DNA of 64,000 nt. Source: Streptomyces sp. DSM 15324. GTDB lineage: Bacteria; Actinomycetota; Actinomycetes; Streptomycetales; Streptomycetaceae. The notes under the pieces are model-generated. The model made no database searches. It was not told the DNA's origin and saw nothing but the letters and a program-made list of their open reading frames with translations. Of this stretch, positions 42,383 through 50,931 are shown piece after piece. A program made the translations under genes and the position numbers. Where the stretch lies: assembly GCF_001514285.1 (NCBI RefSeq), contig NZ_KQ949032.1, positions 62,001 to 126,000 on the forward strand, written 5' to 3'. How positions within the stretch are numbered: position 1 is the first letter of the stretch; every line of letters starts with the position of its first letter.

Positions 42383-42913
42383 ATGGCGGAGAGGCGGGGG
42401 GACATGGCACCTGAACAAATGGCCGAGTACCCGGAGAGCGGGGAGAGCGCGCAGGAGCTGCCGCCGGCGCGGCCGCTCGACGCCATCGACCGGGACATCC
42501 TGCAGATGCTCCAGGCGGACGGCCGGGCCTCGATACGGTCGGTCGCCGAACGGGTGCACGTCTCGCGGGCCAACGCGTACGCGCGCATCAACCGGCTCGT
42601 CGAGGACGGCGTCATCCGGGGGTTCGGCGCCCGGGTCGACCACGAGCGCGCGGGGCAGGGGACAAGCGCGTACATCACCCTGAAGATCGTGCAGAACACC
42701 TGGCGCACCGTGCGCGAGCAGCTGCGCCGGCTGCCCGGCGCCTCCCACATCGCCCTCGTCGGGGGCGATTTCGACGTCCTGCTGCTGGTGCACACGCCCG
42801 ACAACAGGGCCCTGCGCGAGGTGGTGCTGACCCGGCTCCAGGCCATCCCCGAGGTGCTCAGCACCCGCACGCTGCTGGTGTTCGAGGAGGAGGACCTGGA
42901 GCCGCAGGGGTAG
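42383..42913 (+). CDS. bkdR: Lrp/AsnC family regulator BkdR
   Basis: A 176-aa feast/famine regulator. Acidic N-terminal tail, a helix-turn-helix at about 35-75 (LDAIDRDILQMLQADGRASIRSVAERVHVSRANAYARI) and a RAM/ligand-binding domain (90-165, GTSAYITLKIVQNTWRTV). It faces bkdA1, as in S. coelicolor where BkdR controls the branched-chain dehydrogenase operon and affects development and antibiotic formation (published for that species). The start may be the ATG at 42404 (G-rich site). The effector is presumably a branched-chain amino or keto acid. Confidence 0.9.
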   Translation: MAERRGDMAPEQMAEYPESGESAQELPPARPLDAIDRDILQMLQADGRASIRSVAERVHVSRANAYARINRLVEDGVIRGFGARVDHERAGQGTSAYITLKIVQNTWRTVREQLRRLPGASHIALVGGDFDVLLLVHTPDNRALREVVLTRLQAIPEVLSTRTLLVFEEEDLEPQG

Positions 42914-42917
42914 GGCG

Positions 42918-43508
42918 TCAGTGCTCGGTGCGCAGACCGGCGAAGACCAGGCGCACCACCGCGTCGGCCACGTCGCCCTCGGCCATCCCCCGGCCGCCGG
43001 GCCGGTACCACTCGACGATCGAGTTGATCATCCCGAAGACCAGCCGGGTGGCGAGCCGCACCTCCACGTCCCCGCGCACGTCCCCGTCGGCGGCGGCCGC
43101 CTTCAGCAGGTCGGCGACCCGGTGGTCGAAGTCACGCCGCCGCTCCAGGGCCCACCGCTCGGTGTCGGTGTTGCCGCGCACGCGCAGCAGCAGGGTGACG
43201 TACGGCAGTTCGCCGATGAGGACCTCGACCATGCGCCGTACGACGTACTCCAGGCGCTCCACCGAGCGCCCCACGCGCGCGTGCTCCTCGTCGAGGATCT
43301 GGAACAGGCCGTCCAGGGCACGGCTGACGGCCCGGCGCAGCAGTTCCTCCTTGCCGGACACATGGTGGTAGATCGACGACTTGGAGATGCCCGCCGCCCG
43401 GGAGAGGTGCTCCATGGACGTGCCGTCGTAGCCGCGTTCGTTGAAGACCTGGACGGCGACGGAGAGCAGGGTCTCCGGGGTGTACGTGTCGCGCTTGGCG
43501 GTGGTCAT
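42918..43508 (-). CDS. paaR: TetR family regulator (PaaR-like)
   Basis: A 196-aa TetR-type repressor. HTH at about 20-50 (QVFNERGYDGTSMEHLSRAAGISKSSIYHHVSGKEELL) and a helical ligand domain. The ATG overlaps the stop of the 3-hydroxyacyl-CoA dehydrogenase gene in ATGA, so both are made from one transcript. Location among the paa genes and the conserved ACCGA-N4-TCGGT palindromes nearby point to PaaR, which in other bacteria is released from DNA by phenylacetyl-CoA. The identification as PaaR is by context. Confidence 0.85.
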   Translation of the reverse strand: MTTAKRDTYTPETLLSVAVQVFNERGYDGTSMEHLSRAAGISKSSIYHHVSGKEELLRRAVSRALDGLFQILDEEHARVGRSVERLEYVVRRMVEVLIGELPYVTLLLRVRGNTDTERWALERRRDFDHRVADLLKAAAADGDVRGDVEVRLATRLVFGMINSIVEWYRPGGRGMAEGDVADAVVRLVFAGLRTEH

Positions 43509-45031
43509 GAGGCGCCGCCCTCCCGCTTCTCGGTGGCGAAGGAGTGCCGGTACAGGGCGAGGGACGGCGCGTAGCGGCCCGAGGGGTCGCGGTCGTGCAG
43601 GTCGTCCAGGAGGGAGAAGGCCCACATGCGGCCGAGGCGCCGGCTCCACTCGAACGGGCCGAGGGGGTAGTTCACCCCGAGCCGCATCGCGGTGTCGATG
43701 TCCTCCTCGGTGGCGACGCCCTTGGCGACGGCGTCGTGCGCGAGGTCGACGATCCGGGCGACCGTGCGCGCGACGATCATTCCGGGGACGTCGCCGATGA
43801 CGCTGACGTCCTTGCCGAGCGCCTGGAACAGGCCGATCGCCTCGGACAGGGTCTGCTGCGAGGTGTCCTGGGAGGCGGACAGGGCGATCCGGGTGGCCTT
43901 GCGGTAGTCGAGGGCGAGGTCGAAGTAGACGACGTCGCGGAACTCCACGGAGGTCTGCCCGTCGGCGAGGGCGAGCTGGCCGCCGGAGGGAAGCACCAGC
44001 CGGGTGCCGTGGTCCTCCTCGTCCTCACGGACCTGGATGCCCGCCTCGCGGATCAGCGCGAGGACCTCGGAGGCGGGGCCCAGGTCGCCCTCGGCGAGGA
44101 CGTAGGCGGGCGCCTGGTGCTTCTCCGCGGTGTGCGGCTCGGCGCCCTGCGCCCCGGCGCCGTCGTCGCGGTAGTCGAACCAGCCGTGGCCGGTCTTGCG
44201 GCCGAGGCGGCCGGACTCGACGAGGCGGCGCTGGGCGAGCGAGGGCGTGAAGCGCACGTCCTGGAAGAAGGACTGCCACACCGAGTGCGTGACGGACTCG
44301 TTGACGTCCTGCCCGATCAGGTCGGTCAGCTCGAAGGCGCCCATCCGGAACCCGCCGGACTCCCGCAGCACCGCGTCGATGGTCGCCGGGTCGGCGCCCT
44401 GCGCCTCGTAGACCGCGAACGCCTCGGCGTAGAACGGGCGCGCGATGCGGTTGACGATGAAGCCCGGCGTGTCGGCGCAGGCGACCGGGGTCTTGCCCCA
44501 GGAGCGGGCGGTCTCGTACGCGCGCGTGGCCGACGTGACGTCGGTGGCGTACCCGGAGACGACCTCGACCAGCGGCAGCAGCGGCGCCGGGTTGAAGAAG
44601 TGCAGGCCCACGAACCGGCCCGGGTTGCGCAGGGCGCCGCCGATGGCCGTCACCGACAGGGACGACGTGTTGGTGGCGAGCAGGCAGTCCTCGCCGACCA
44701 CGTCCTCCACGCTGCGCAGGAGCTCCTGCTTGACCTCCAGGCGCTCCAGGACGGCCTCGACGACCAGCCCGCAGTCGGCGAGGTCGGCGAGGCTCTCCGC
44801 GGCCGTCAGACGGGCGCGGGCGGAGTCCCGGTCGGAGGCGGCCAGTCGGTTCTTCGACACGAGCCGGTCGAGGCGGGCGCCGATCGCGGCGGCCGCCTCG
44901 CGGGCCCGGCCGGGGACCGCGTCGAACAGTCGTACGGGGTGGCCCGCCACCAACGCGACCTGGGCGATGCCCTGGCCCATGGTGCCGGTGCCGACGACGG
45001 CCACGGGGCTGCTGAGGTCGAGTGCTGTCAT
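43505..45031 (-). CDS. paaH: 3-hydroxyacyl-CoA dehydrogenase, PaaH type
   Basis: A 508-aa NAD-dependent dehydrogenase. Rossmann domain with VVGTGTMGQGIAQVALVAG (residues 12-30), NTSSLSVTAIGGAL and GLHFFNPAPLLPLVEVV active-site region, then two 3HCDH C-terminal domains (about 190-280 and 400-490), as in E. coli PaaH, which oxidises 3-hydroxyadipyl-CoA in phenylacetate catabolism. The length fits PaaH (about 475-510). It is divergent from paaN with a PaaR-like operator between them, and coupled to tetR by ATGA. Confidence 0.92.
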   Translation of the reverse strand: MTALDLSSPVAVVGTGTMGQGIAQVALVAGHPVRLFDAVPGRAREAAAAIGARLDRLVSKNRLAASDRDSARARLTAAESLADLADCGLVVEAVLERLEVKQELLRSVEDVVGEDCLLATNTSSLSVTAIGGALRNPGRFVGLHFFNPAPLLPLVEVVSGYATDVTSATRAYETARSWGKTPVACADTPGFIVNRIARPFYAEAFAVYEAQGADPATIDAVLRESGGFRMGAFELTDLIGQDVNESVTHSVWQSFFQDVRFTPSLAQRRLVESGRLGRKTGHGWFDYRDDGAGAQGAEPHTAEKHQAPAYVLAEGDLGPASEVLALIREAGIQVREDEEDHGTRLVLPSGGQLALADGQTSVEFRDVVYFDLALDYRKATRIALSASQDTSQQTLSEAIGLFQALGKDVSVIGDVPGMIVARTVARIVDLAHDAVAKGVATEEDIDTAMRLGVNYPLGPFEWSRRLGRMWAFSLLDDLHDRDPSGRYAPSLALYRHSFATEKREGGAS

Positions 45032-45054
45032 GTGCGCGATCCTCCCGCACGGGG

Positions 45055-45063
45055 TTTTCCACA
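45055..45063 (+). promoter_or_regulatory. DnaA-box-like TTTTCCACA
   Basis: TTTTCCACA on the plus strand, 25 bp before the PaaR-like operator in the paaH-paaN divergent region. Confidence 0.5.
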
Positions 45064-45087
45064 GATGCGGCAGGCCCCCTTGTCCCG

Positions 45088-45101
45088 ACCGATCGTTCGG
45101 T
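45088..45101. promoter_or_regulatory. PaaR-like operator at paaH/paaN
   Basis: ACCGATCGTTCGGT. With three flanking bases its reverse complement, ACCGAACGATCGGTCGG, is identical over 17 nt to the site upstream of paaA (49833-49849). It lies 57 bp from paaH and 90 bp from paaN. Confidence 0.8.
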
Positions 45102-45190
45102 TACTCTAGCCCTGACTGGCTGTTCCCGCCCAGGTTTCCGCCAGCTCACGAGCTCGACGGAGAGTTCTCAAGACGAGGAGTTGGTCCCGC

Positions 45191-46900
45191 ATGGCCGCCG
45201 CCGAACCGACCGCGCACGATCTGATCGCCCAGCACCGGCCCACCCTCGACCAGGCCCTGGAAGCGATCCGCACCCGCGCGTACTGGTCCCCCCACCCGGA
45301 GCACCCGAAGGCCTACGGCGAGCACGGCAGCCTGGACGCGGCGGCCGGCAAGGCCGCCTTCGACGCCGTCCTGAACACCCGGCTCGACCTCGGCCAGCCC
45401 GGCACCGACGACTGGGTGGGCGAGGAGACGTCCCCCTACGGCATCGCCCTGGGCGTGACCTATCCGCACGCCGACCCGGACGTGCTGCTGCCCGCCATGA
45501 CGGCCGGTCAGCGCGCCTGGCGCGAGGCGGGCGCGGAGGTCCGCGCGGTGGTCTGCCTGGAGATCCTCAAGCGGATCGCCGACCGGACGCACGAGTTCGC
45601 CCACGCCGTCATGCACACCTCCGGCCAGGCGTTCATGATGGCCTTCCAGGCGGGCGGCCCGCACGCGCAGGACCGCGGCCTGGAGGCCGTGGCGTACGCG
45701 TACGCCGAACAGGTCCGCACGCCCGGCACCGCGGAGTGGAGCAAGCCGCAGGGCAAGCGCGACCCGCTCGCGATGACCAAGACCTTCACCCCCGTCCCGC
45801 GCGGCATCGCGCTGCTGATCGGCTGCAACACCTTCCCCACGTGGAACGGCTACCCGGGCCTGTTCGCCTCCCTGGCCACCGGCAACGCGGTCCTGGTCAA
45901 GCCCCACCCGCGCGCGGTGCTGCCGCTCGCGCTGACCGTGGCCGTGGCCCGCGAGGTGCTCGCCGCGGCGGGCTTCGACGCGAACCTCGTCGCGCTGGCC
46001 GCCGAGCGGCCGGGCGAGGGCATCGCCAAGACCCTCGCGACCCGCCCCGAGATCAAGATCATCGACTACACGGGCTCGACCTCCTTCGGCGACTGGCTGG
46101 AGGCCAACGCCCGGCAGGCGCAGGTCTACACCGAGAAGGCCGGCGTCAACACGGTCGTCGTGGAGTCCACCGCCGACTACAAGGGCATGCTCGCGAACCT
46201 GGCGTTCTCGCTGTCCCTGTACAGCGGCCAGATGTGCACCACCCCGCAGAACCTGCTGATCCCGCGGGACGGCATCAGCACCGACGAGGGCCAGAAGACC
46301 TACGACGAGGTGGTCGCCGACCTCGCCCGTTCCGTCGACGGTCTGCTGGGCGACGACGCGCGCGCGAACGCGCTGCTCGGCGCCATCGTCAACCCGGACG
46401 TCAAGGCCCGGCTGGAGGCCGCCGCCGGCCTCGGCGAGGTCGCCCTCGCCTCCCGCGAGGTGGGCAACCCGGAGTTCCCGGACGCGATCGTGCGCACGCC
46501 GGTGATCGTGAAGCTGGACGGGGCGCGCAAGTACTGGGACGGCGCGGACGACGAGGCGGCCTACATGGGCGAGTGCTTCGGGCCGGTCTCCTTCGCCGTC
46601 GCCGTCGACTCCGCGGCGGACGCATTGGCTCTGCTGCGGCGGACGGTGCGGGAGAAGGGCGCGATGACGGTCGGGGCCTACACGACCGACCCGCAGTTCG
46701 AGCGGGACGTCGAGGAGGTCTGCCTGGCGGAGGCCGCGCAGCTGTCGCTCAACCTCACCGGCGGGGTGTACGTCAACCAGACGGCCGCGTTCTCCGACTT
46801 CCACGGCTCCGGGGGCAACCCGGCGGCCAACTCCGCCCTGTGCGACGGGGCGTTCGTGGCGAACCGGTTCCGGGTCGTCGAAGTGCGCAGGGACGCCTGA
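45191..46900 (+). CDS. paaN: phenylacetic acid degradation protein PaaN
   Basis: A 569-aa aldehyde-dehydrogenase-like protein of the PaaN (actinobacterial) family. It lacks the C-terminal MaoC hydratase domain of E. coli PaaZ, so it probably oxidises the ring-opened semialdehyde only, with hydration done by another protein. The ALDH fold is visible: nucleotide-binding CNTFPTWNGYPGLFASLATGNAVLVKPHPRAVLP, TGSTSFGDWLEANARQ, and the catalytic Cys349 in SGQMCTTPQNLL. GAGGAG lies upstream of the ATG. Divergent from paaH. Confidence 0.92.
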   Translation: MAAAEPTAHDLIAQHRPTLDQALEAIRTRAYWSPHPEHPKAYGEHGSLDAAAGKAAFDAVLNTRLDLGQPGTDDWVGEETSPYGIALGVTYPHADPDVLLPAMTAGQRAWREAGAEVRAVVCLEILKRIADRTHEFAHAVMHTSGQAFMMAFQAGGPHAQDRGLEAVAYAYAEQVRTPGTAEWSKPQGKRDPLAMTKTFTPVPRGIALLIGCNTFPTWNGYPGLFASLATGNAVLVKPHPRAVLPLALTVAVAREVLAAAGFDANLVALAAERPGEGIAKTLATRPEIKIIDYTGSTSFGDWLEANARQAQVYTEKAGVNTVVVESTADYKGMLANLAFSLSLYSGQMCTTPQNLLIPRDGISTDEGQKTYDEVVADLARSVDGLLGDDARANALLGAIVNPDVKARLEAAAGLGEVALASREVGNPEFPDAIVRTPVIVKLDGARKYWDGADDEAAYMGECFGPVSFAVAVDSAADALALLRRTVREKGAMTVGAYTTDPQFERDVEEVCLAEAAQLSLNLTGGVYVNQTAAFSDFHGSGGNPAANSALCDGAFVANRFRVVEVRRDA

Positions 46901-46909
46901 GAGTCCGTG

Positions 46910-46933
46910 CCGGCGCCCCTCACGGGGCGCCGG
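46910..46933. terminator. terminator of paaN overlapping trmH 3-prime end
   Basis: CCGGCGCCCC and GGGGCGCCGG form a 10-bp stem with loop TCAC that contains the trmH stop codon (minus strand); usable in both directions. Confidence 0.75.
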
Positions 46934-47669
46934 TCGAGCCGCTGCTCCAGTGGTACAGCGCCATCGCCACGCTCGTCGCCAGGTTGTAGCTGGAGACCTG
47001 GGGGCGCATCGGCAGGGACAGCAGGTGGTCGGCACGGGCGCGCAGCGCGCCGGACAGGCCGGTGCGTTCCGAGCCGAAGGCCAGCAGGGCGTCGTCGGGG
47101 AGCTCGACGCCCCGCAGGTCCTCGCCCTCGGGATCGAGCGCGAACAGCGGGCCGGCGGGCAGTTCCGGCACGGGCAGCCGCTCCACCGCGGTCGCGAAGT
47201 GCAGTCCCGCCCCGCCGCGCACCACGGTCGGGTGCCAGGGGTCGAGCGTGCCGGTGGTGACCACCCCGGTCGCCCCGAAACCGGCGGCCAGCCGGATCGT
47301 CGCCCCCGCGTTGCCCAGGTTGCGCGGGTTGTCGAGGACCACGACGGGCGCGGTGCGCGGCAGCCGCGCGAGCCTCGCCAGCTGCGCCTCACGGGCGGGC
47401 CGTACGGCCAGGGCGGCCACGGCCGTGGGATGCGGGCGCGGCACCAGCGCGGCGTACGTCGTCGCCGGGACCTCCGTCAGCAGCGCGTCCAGGGTGTCCC
47501 GTACATCCGGGGCGAGCTCGTCGGCCAGGGCGAGCGCCGCCGGCCGGTCCGCGGTGACCGCGACCGGCACCTGCGCCTCGAAGCGCACGGCGTGCTTGAG
47601 GGCGTGGAAGCCGTCCAGCAGGACGTGCGAGGGGGCGAGGCGGTGCCAGGTGCTGACGGGGTCGGTCAT
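46920..47669 (-). CDS. TrmH family RNA 2-prime-O-methyltransferase
   Basis: A 249-aa SpoU/TrmH methyltransferase using S-adenosylmethionine. The three family motifs are present: motif 1 LDNPRNLGNAGATIRLAAGFGATGVV (about 120-145), motif 2 AFGSERTGLS, motif 3 VSSYNLATSVAMALYHW. An N-terminal RNA-binding-like domain is about 110 aa. It modifies rRNA or tRNA ribose; the target is not evident. Its ATG overlaps the HTTM gene stop by 4 bp, an unexpected operon partner. Confidence 0.9.
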   Translation of the reverse strand: MTDPVSTWHRLAPSHVLLDGFHALKHAVRFEAQVPVAVTADRPAALALADELAPDVRDTLDALLTEVPATTYAALVPRPHPTAVAALAVRPAREAQLARLARLPRTAPVVVLDNPRNLGNAGATIRLAAGFGATGVVTTGTLDPWHPTVVRGGAGLHFATAVERLPVPELPAGPLFALDPEGEDLRGVELPDDALLAFGSERTGLSGALRARADHLLSLPMRPQVSSYNLATSVAMALYHWSSGSTGAP

Positions 47670-48877
47670 GTGGGGGAGCCTACGTGGGGGGCCTCGGACG
47701 TCTCCGGGGCGCGCTGGTGCGGCACCGGGGCGCGGCCGTGGCGCGAGAACACCAGCTCCCGCGCGCGCAGCGCCCAGGCGCCGAGCCGGTGCAGGAAGGG
47801 CGTCGGCAGGAAGACCGCGTCCGCCGCGATCATCGCCAGCGAGAAGAACGGCAGGCCGAGGACCACGGCGATCGCGGCGTGCTCGGTCATCATCACCGCG
47901 AGCAGCACGTTCTTCACCCGGCGGTTGAACAGCGTGAACGGGAAGGCGACCTGGGCGGCGACCGTGCCGTACGTCACCAGCATCACCATCGTGCCGCTGC
48001 TCGACAGCAGGCCGCCGAGGGCGGGCCAGGGCGAGAAGTAGTCCAGGTGCAGGGGGTAGTAGACGGCGGTGCCGTCCTGCCAGCGCGAGCCCTGGATCTT
48101 GTACCAGCCGGCCGTCGCGTAGATCAGACAGGCCTCGGCCATGATCACGACCAGGGCGCCGTTGTGCAGGATGTTGCCGATCACGTCGAGCAGGATCCGG
48201 GGCTCCGCCGACCCGGTGCGGCGCCCGACGAGCCACCACAGCGCCTGCCCGGCCCAGGCCGCCCACAGGAGCGCGGGAATCGTCCACTGGCTGTGGAAGC
48301 CGCCCGTCGCCGTCACGGTGCTCAGCACGGCTCCGAGCACGAGCCACAGGGCGGGCCCGACCCGGTCGGTGACCCGCTCGCCCCGCGCGCGTGCCGCCTC
48401 GGTGCGGCGCGCCCGGCGGGAGTCCAGGGACCACACCCGGCCGCAGCGGGTGAACACCAGGTAGATCGACATCAGATGCAGGACGTTGTCGCCGCCGTCG
48501 CCCATGAAGACGCTGCGGTTCTGCAGCGAGAGCACGCCGACCATGAACAGCACCGACATCGTGCGGGTGCGCCAGCCCACCAGGAGCAGGGCGGCCGCGA
48601 GGACGGCGCCCGCGTACACGAGCTCGAACCAGACCCGTCCGTCCGACCACATCAGCGCCGTGAAGGCGCCGTTGCTGTCGATCAGCTGCCGGGCCAGGAT
48701 CCAGCTCCAGGGGCCGTCGGGGCCGTAGAGCTCGGCGCGGTGGGGCAGCTCGCGCAGCAGGAACAGCAGCCAGGTCGCGCTGAAGCCGATCCGGATCACG
48801 GCGCTCTGGTAGGGGCCGTGCGCGGACCCGGTCACGCGCGCGATGGCGGAGGACACCGTCAGGGTGAAGCGGTTCAC
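47666..48877 (-). CDS. HTTM domain (vitamin K gamma-carboxylase-like) membrane protein
   Basis: A 403-aa integral membrane protein with eight or nine predicted helices. The HTTM pattern is recognisable: AVIRIGFSATWLLFLLRELPHRAELYGPDGPW, FMGDGGDNVLHLMSIYLVFTRCGRVWSLD, and the ATAGWYKIQGSRWQDGTAVYYPLHLDYF segment. HTTM proteins are related to vitamin K-dependent gamma-carboxylase, but bacterial members lack proven substrates. The GTG overlaps the DUF5819 stop (GTGA). Together with the previous gene it forms a tightly coupled pair in Streptomyces; function unknown. Confidence 0.85.
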   Translation of the reverse strand: MNRFTLTVSSAIARVTGSAHGPYQSAVIRIGFSATWLLFLLRELPHRAELYGPDGPWSWILARQLIDSNGAFTALMWSDGRVWFELVYAGAVLAAALLLVGWRTRTMSVLFMVGVLSLQNRSVFMGDGGDNVLHLMSIYLVFTRCGRVWSLDSRRARRTEAARARGERVTDRVGPALWLVLGAVLSTVTATGGFHSQWTIPALLWAAWAGQALWWLVGRRTGSAEPRILLDVIGNILHNGALVVIMAEACLIYATAGWYKIQGSRWQDGTAVYYPLHLDYFSPWPALGGLLSSSGTMVMLVTYGTVAAQVAFPFTLFNRRVKNVLLAVMMTEHAAIAVVLGLPFFSLAMIAADAVFLPTPFLHRLGAWALRARELVFSRHGRAPVPHQRAPETSEAPHVGSPT

Positions 48878-49671
48878 GAGACACCGTCCCGGTCCTCGGC
48901 GGCCGGCACCGTCCACCAGGGCAGCACCCGGTACGCCGGTGTCGTCGACACCTTCTCCGTGCTCCACTTCGGCGGGGTCACGTTGACGGTCCGGGAGCGG
49001 ACCTGGATGCGCTCCAGCGCGCCGTCCGCGCCGAGGGCTCCGCCCCGCTCCAGGCGCAGCTCGACGATCCGGCGCAGATAGGTCTCGGAGAGGTCGCCGC
49101 GCAGTCCGACGGGGCGGTTGTCGGAGCCGTGGGTGGCGGTGAAGAAGTCCCAGGCGCGGCGCAGTTCGTTCTGCTGGGTGTGGCTCGGCACGATGTTGCG
49201 GTCGATGTCGCGGCCGTCCTGTGCGGACAGGTCGTACCAGCCGGTGGTGCGCGAGCGGCCTTCGGCGGTGCGGATCTCGGCGCGGACCTGGACCGCGATG
49301 TTCTGCTGGAGCGGGTTCGGCGCGAACAGTTTCCAGTTCTGCTCGAACTCCGGGTAGACCCAGTTGTCTATCGCCTCGCCGTGCGCCTTCGTCACCGTGT
49401 TCGATGGCGCGACGTGCAGGAACACCATGCCCAGGTGCACGCAGACGGCGGCGGCGACGACGGCGAGTGCGAGCGCGGCGCCTATCTGGTAGCGGGGTGA
49501 GAGGGCGGCCACACCGGTGCGGGGCTCGGGGGAGGCAGGGTCGTCCTGGGGCGGGTCCGCGGGGGGCGGGGCGCCGAGGGACGGGGCGGCCGCCGACGGA
49601 GTCCCGGCCTCCGGTTCCTCCGTCGCGCCCGGGCCCCGTGCGGCGTCGGGCCCTTTGTCGTACGCGTCCAT
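48874..49671 (-). CDS. DUF5819 family membrane protein
   Basis: A 265-aa protein. Acidic Pro/Ala-rich cytoplasmic tail of about 55 residues, one membrane helix (IGAALALAVVAAAVCVHLGMVFLHV, about 62-86), and an extracellular domain with NWVYPEFEQNWKLFAPNPLQQNI, the family signature, and Tyr/Trp-rich strands. It is the first gene of the DUF5819-HTTM-trmH operon. In the family the extracellular domain usually precedes an HTTM gene, which suggests that the two form one complex; the role is unknown. Confidence 0.85.
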   Translation of the reverse strand: MDAYDKGPDAARGPGATEEPEAGTPSAAAPSLGAPPPADPPQDDPASPEPRTGVAALSPRYQIGAALALAVVAAAVCVHLGMVFLHVAPSNTVTKAHGEAIDNWVYPEFEQNWKLFAPNPLQQNIAVQVRAEIRTAEGRSRTTGWYDLSAQDGRDIDRNIVPSHTQQNELRRAWDFFTATHGSDNRPVGLRGDLSETYLRRIVELRLERGGALGADGALERIQVRSRTVNVTPPKWSTEKVSTTPAYRVLPWWTVPAAEDRDGVS

Positions 49672-49778
49672 TCCGCCCCGTTCCCCGATCCCGGTCGACT
49701 TGCCGTGCCTGCTGCGTCGCGCAATCGCGAACGGTACTCAGCCCCACCCGCTCGGCGCAGCCCCTCCCCGCCCGCAGG

Positions 49779-49846
49779 TTATCCACAGCGGTTGACACCT
49801 TACGACGGCCGCCCCACCATGGAATGGCGCAGACCGAACGATCGGT
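49779..49846 (+). promoter_or_regulatory. paaABCDE promoter with DnaA-box-like site and PaaR-like operator
   Basis: In order: TTATCCACA (49779-49787, DnaA-box-like), TTGACA (-35, 49792-49797), a weak -10 about 18 bp downstream (near 49816-49821), and ACCGAACGATCGGT (49833-49846), which would cover the start of transcription. This is the arrangement expected for TetR-type repression of paaA. Confidence 0.65.
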
Positions 49847-49926
49847 CGGGAGCGCCCCGGGCGGACGACCCGGCCGGCAGCCGGACGACAGCCGGGAAGA
49901 CAGACGGGAAGACAGAGGGGGACCCC

Positions 49927-50931
49927 ATGGCGACAGCTACCGCGCCCCGCACGGCCGACGACGAGGCGTACCAGCACACCTTCGACGCCGCCGTCGCCGC
50001 CGACGAACGCATCGAGCCCCGCGACTGGATGCCCGACGCCTACCGCGCGACGCTGGTGCGGCAGATCGCCCAGCACGCCCACTCCGAGATCATCGGCATG
50101 CAGCCCGAGGCCAACTGGATCACACGCGCGCCCTCCCTGCGCCGCAAGGCCATCCTGATGGCCAAGGTCCAGGACGAGGCCGGTCACGGGCTCTACCTCT
50201 ACAGCGCCGCCGAAACGCTCGGCGTCGGCCGCGACGAGCTCCTCGACAAGCTGCACTCCGGCCGGCAGAAGTACTCCTCGATCTTCAACTACCCCACGCT
50301 GACCTGGGCGGACGTCGGCGCGATCGGCTGGCTCGTGGACGGCGCCGCGATCACCAACCAGGTCCCCCTGTGCCGCTGCTCCTACGGGCCGTACGCCCGC
50401 GCGATGGTCCGCATCTGCAAGGAGGAGTCCTTCCACCAGCGCCAGGGGTACGAACTGCTGCTGGCCCTCAGCCGGGGCACCCCCGCGCAGCACGCGATGG
50501 CGCAGGACGCGGTGGACCGCTGGTGGTGGCCCTCGCTGATGATGTTCGGCCCGCCCGACGACGAGTCCGCGCACTCCGCGCAGTCCACCGCCTGGAAGAT
50601 CAAGCGGCACTCCAACGACGAGCTGCGCCAGCGCTTCGTCGACATCTGCGTCCCGCAGGCGGAGTCCCTCGGCCTCACCCTGCCCGACCCGGACCTCCGG
50701 TGGAACGAGCAGCGCGGGCACCACGACTTCGGCCCGATCGACTGGACGGAGTTCAAGGAGGTCATCAAGGGCAACGGCCCCTGCAACGAACAGCGGATCA
50801 CCCAGCGCAGGCAGGCCCATGACGAGGGCGCCTGGGTCAGGGAGGCCGCCGCCGCCCACGCCGCCCGGCACAGCGGCGCGGCGTCCGCGCACACCGGCGG
50901 AAGGACAGAGAAGGAAGAGGGACGGGCATGA
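49927..50931 (+). CDS. paaA: phenylacetyl-CoA 1,2-epoxidase subunit PaaA
   Basis: A 334-aa catalytic diiron subunit of the multicomponent monooxygenase that epoxidises phenylacetyl-CoA. Diiron carboxylate/His ligands are visible in AHSEIIGMQPEANWI, KVQDEAGHGLYLYSA (E-x-x-H) and ICKEESFHQRQG (E-x-x-x-H). GAGGGGG precedes the ATG. It begins a five-gene operon with 4-bp overlaps throughout (paaABCDE). Confidence 0.96.
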   Translation: MATATAPRTADDEAYQHTFDAAVAADERIEPRDWMPDAYRATLVRQIAQHAHSEIIGMQPEANWITRAPSLRRKAILMAKVQDEAGHGLYLYSAAETLGVGRDELLDKLHSGRQKYSSIFNYPTLTWADVGAIGWLVDGAAITNQVPLCRCSYGPYARAMVRICKEESFHQRQGYELLLALSRGTPAQHAMAQDAVDRWWWPSLMMFGPPDDESAHSAQSTAWKIKRHSNDELRQRFVDICVPQAESLGLTLPDPDLRWNEQRGHHDFGPIDWTEFKEVIKGNGPCNEQRITQRRQAHDEGAWVREAAAAHAARHSGAASAHTGGRTEKEEGRA

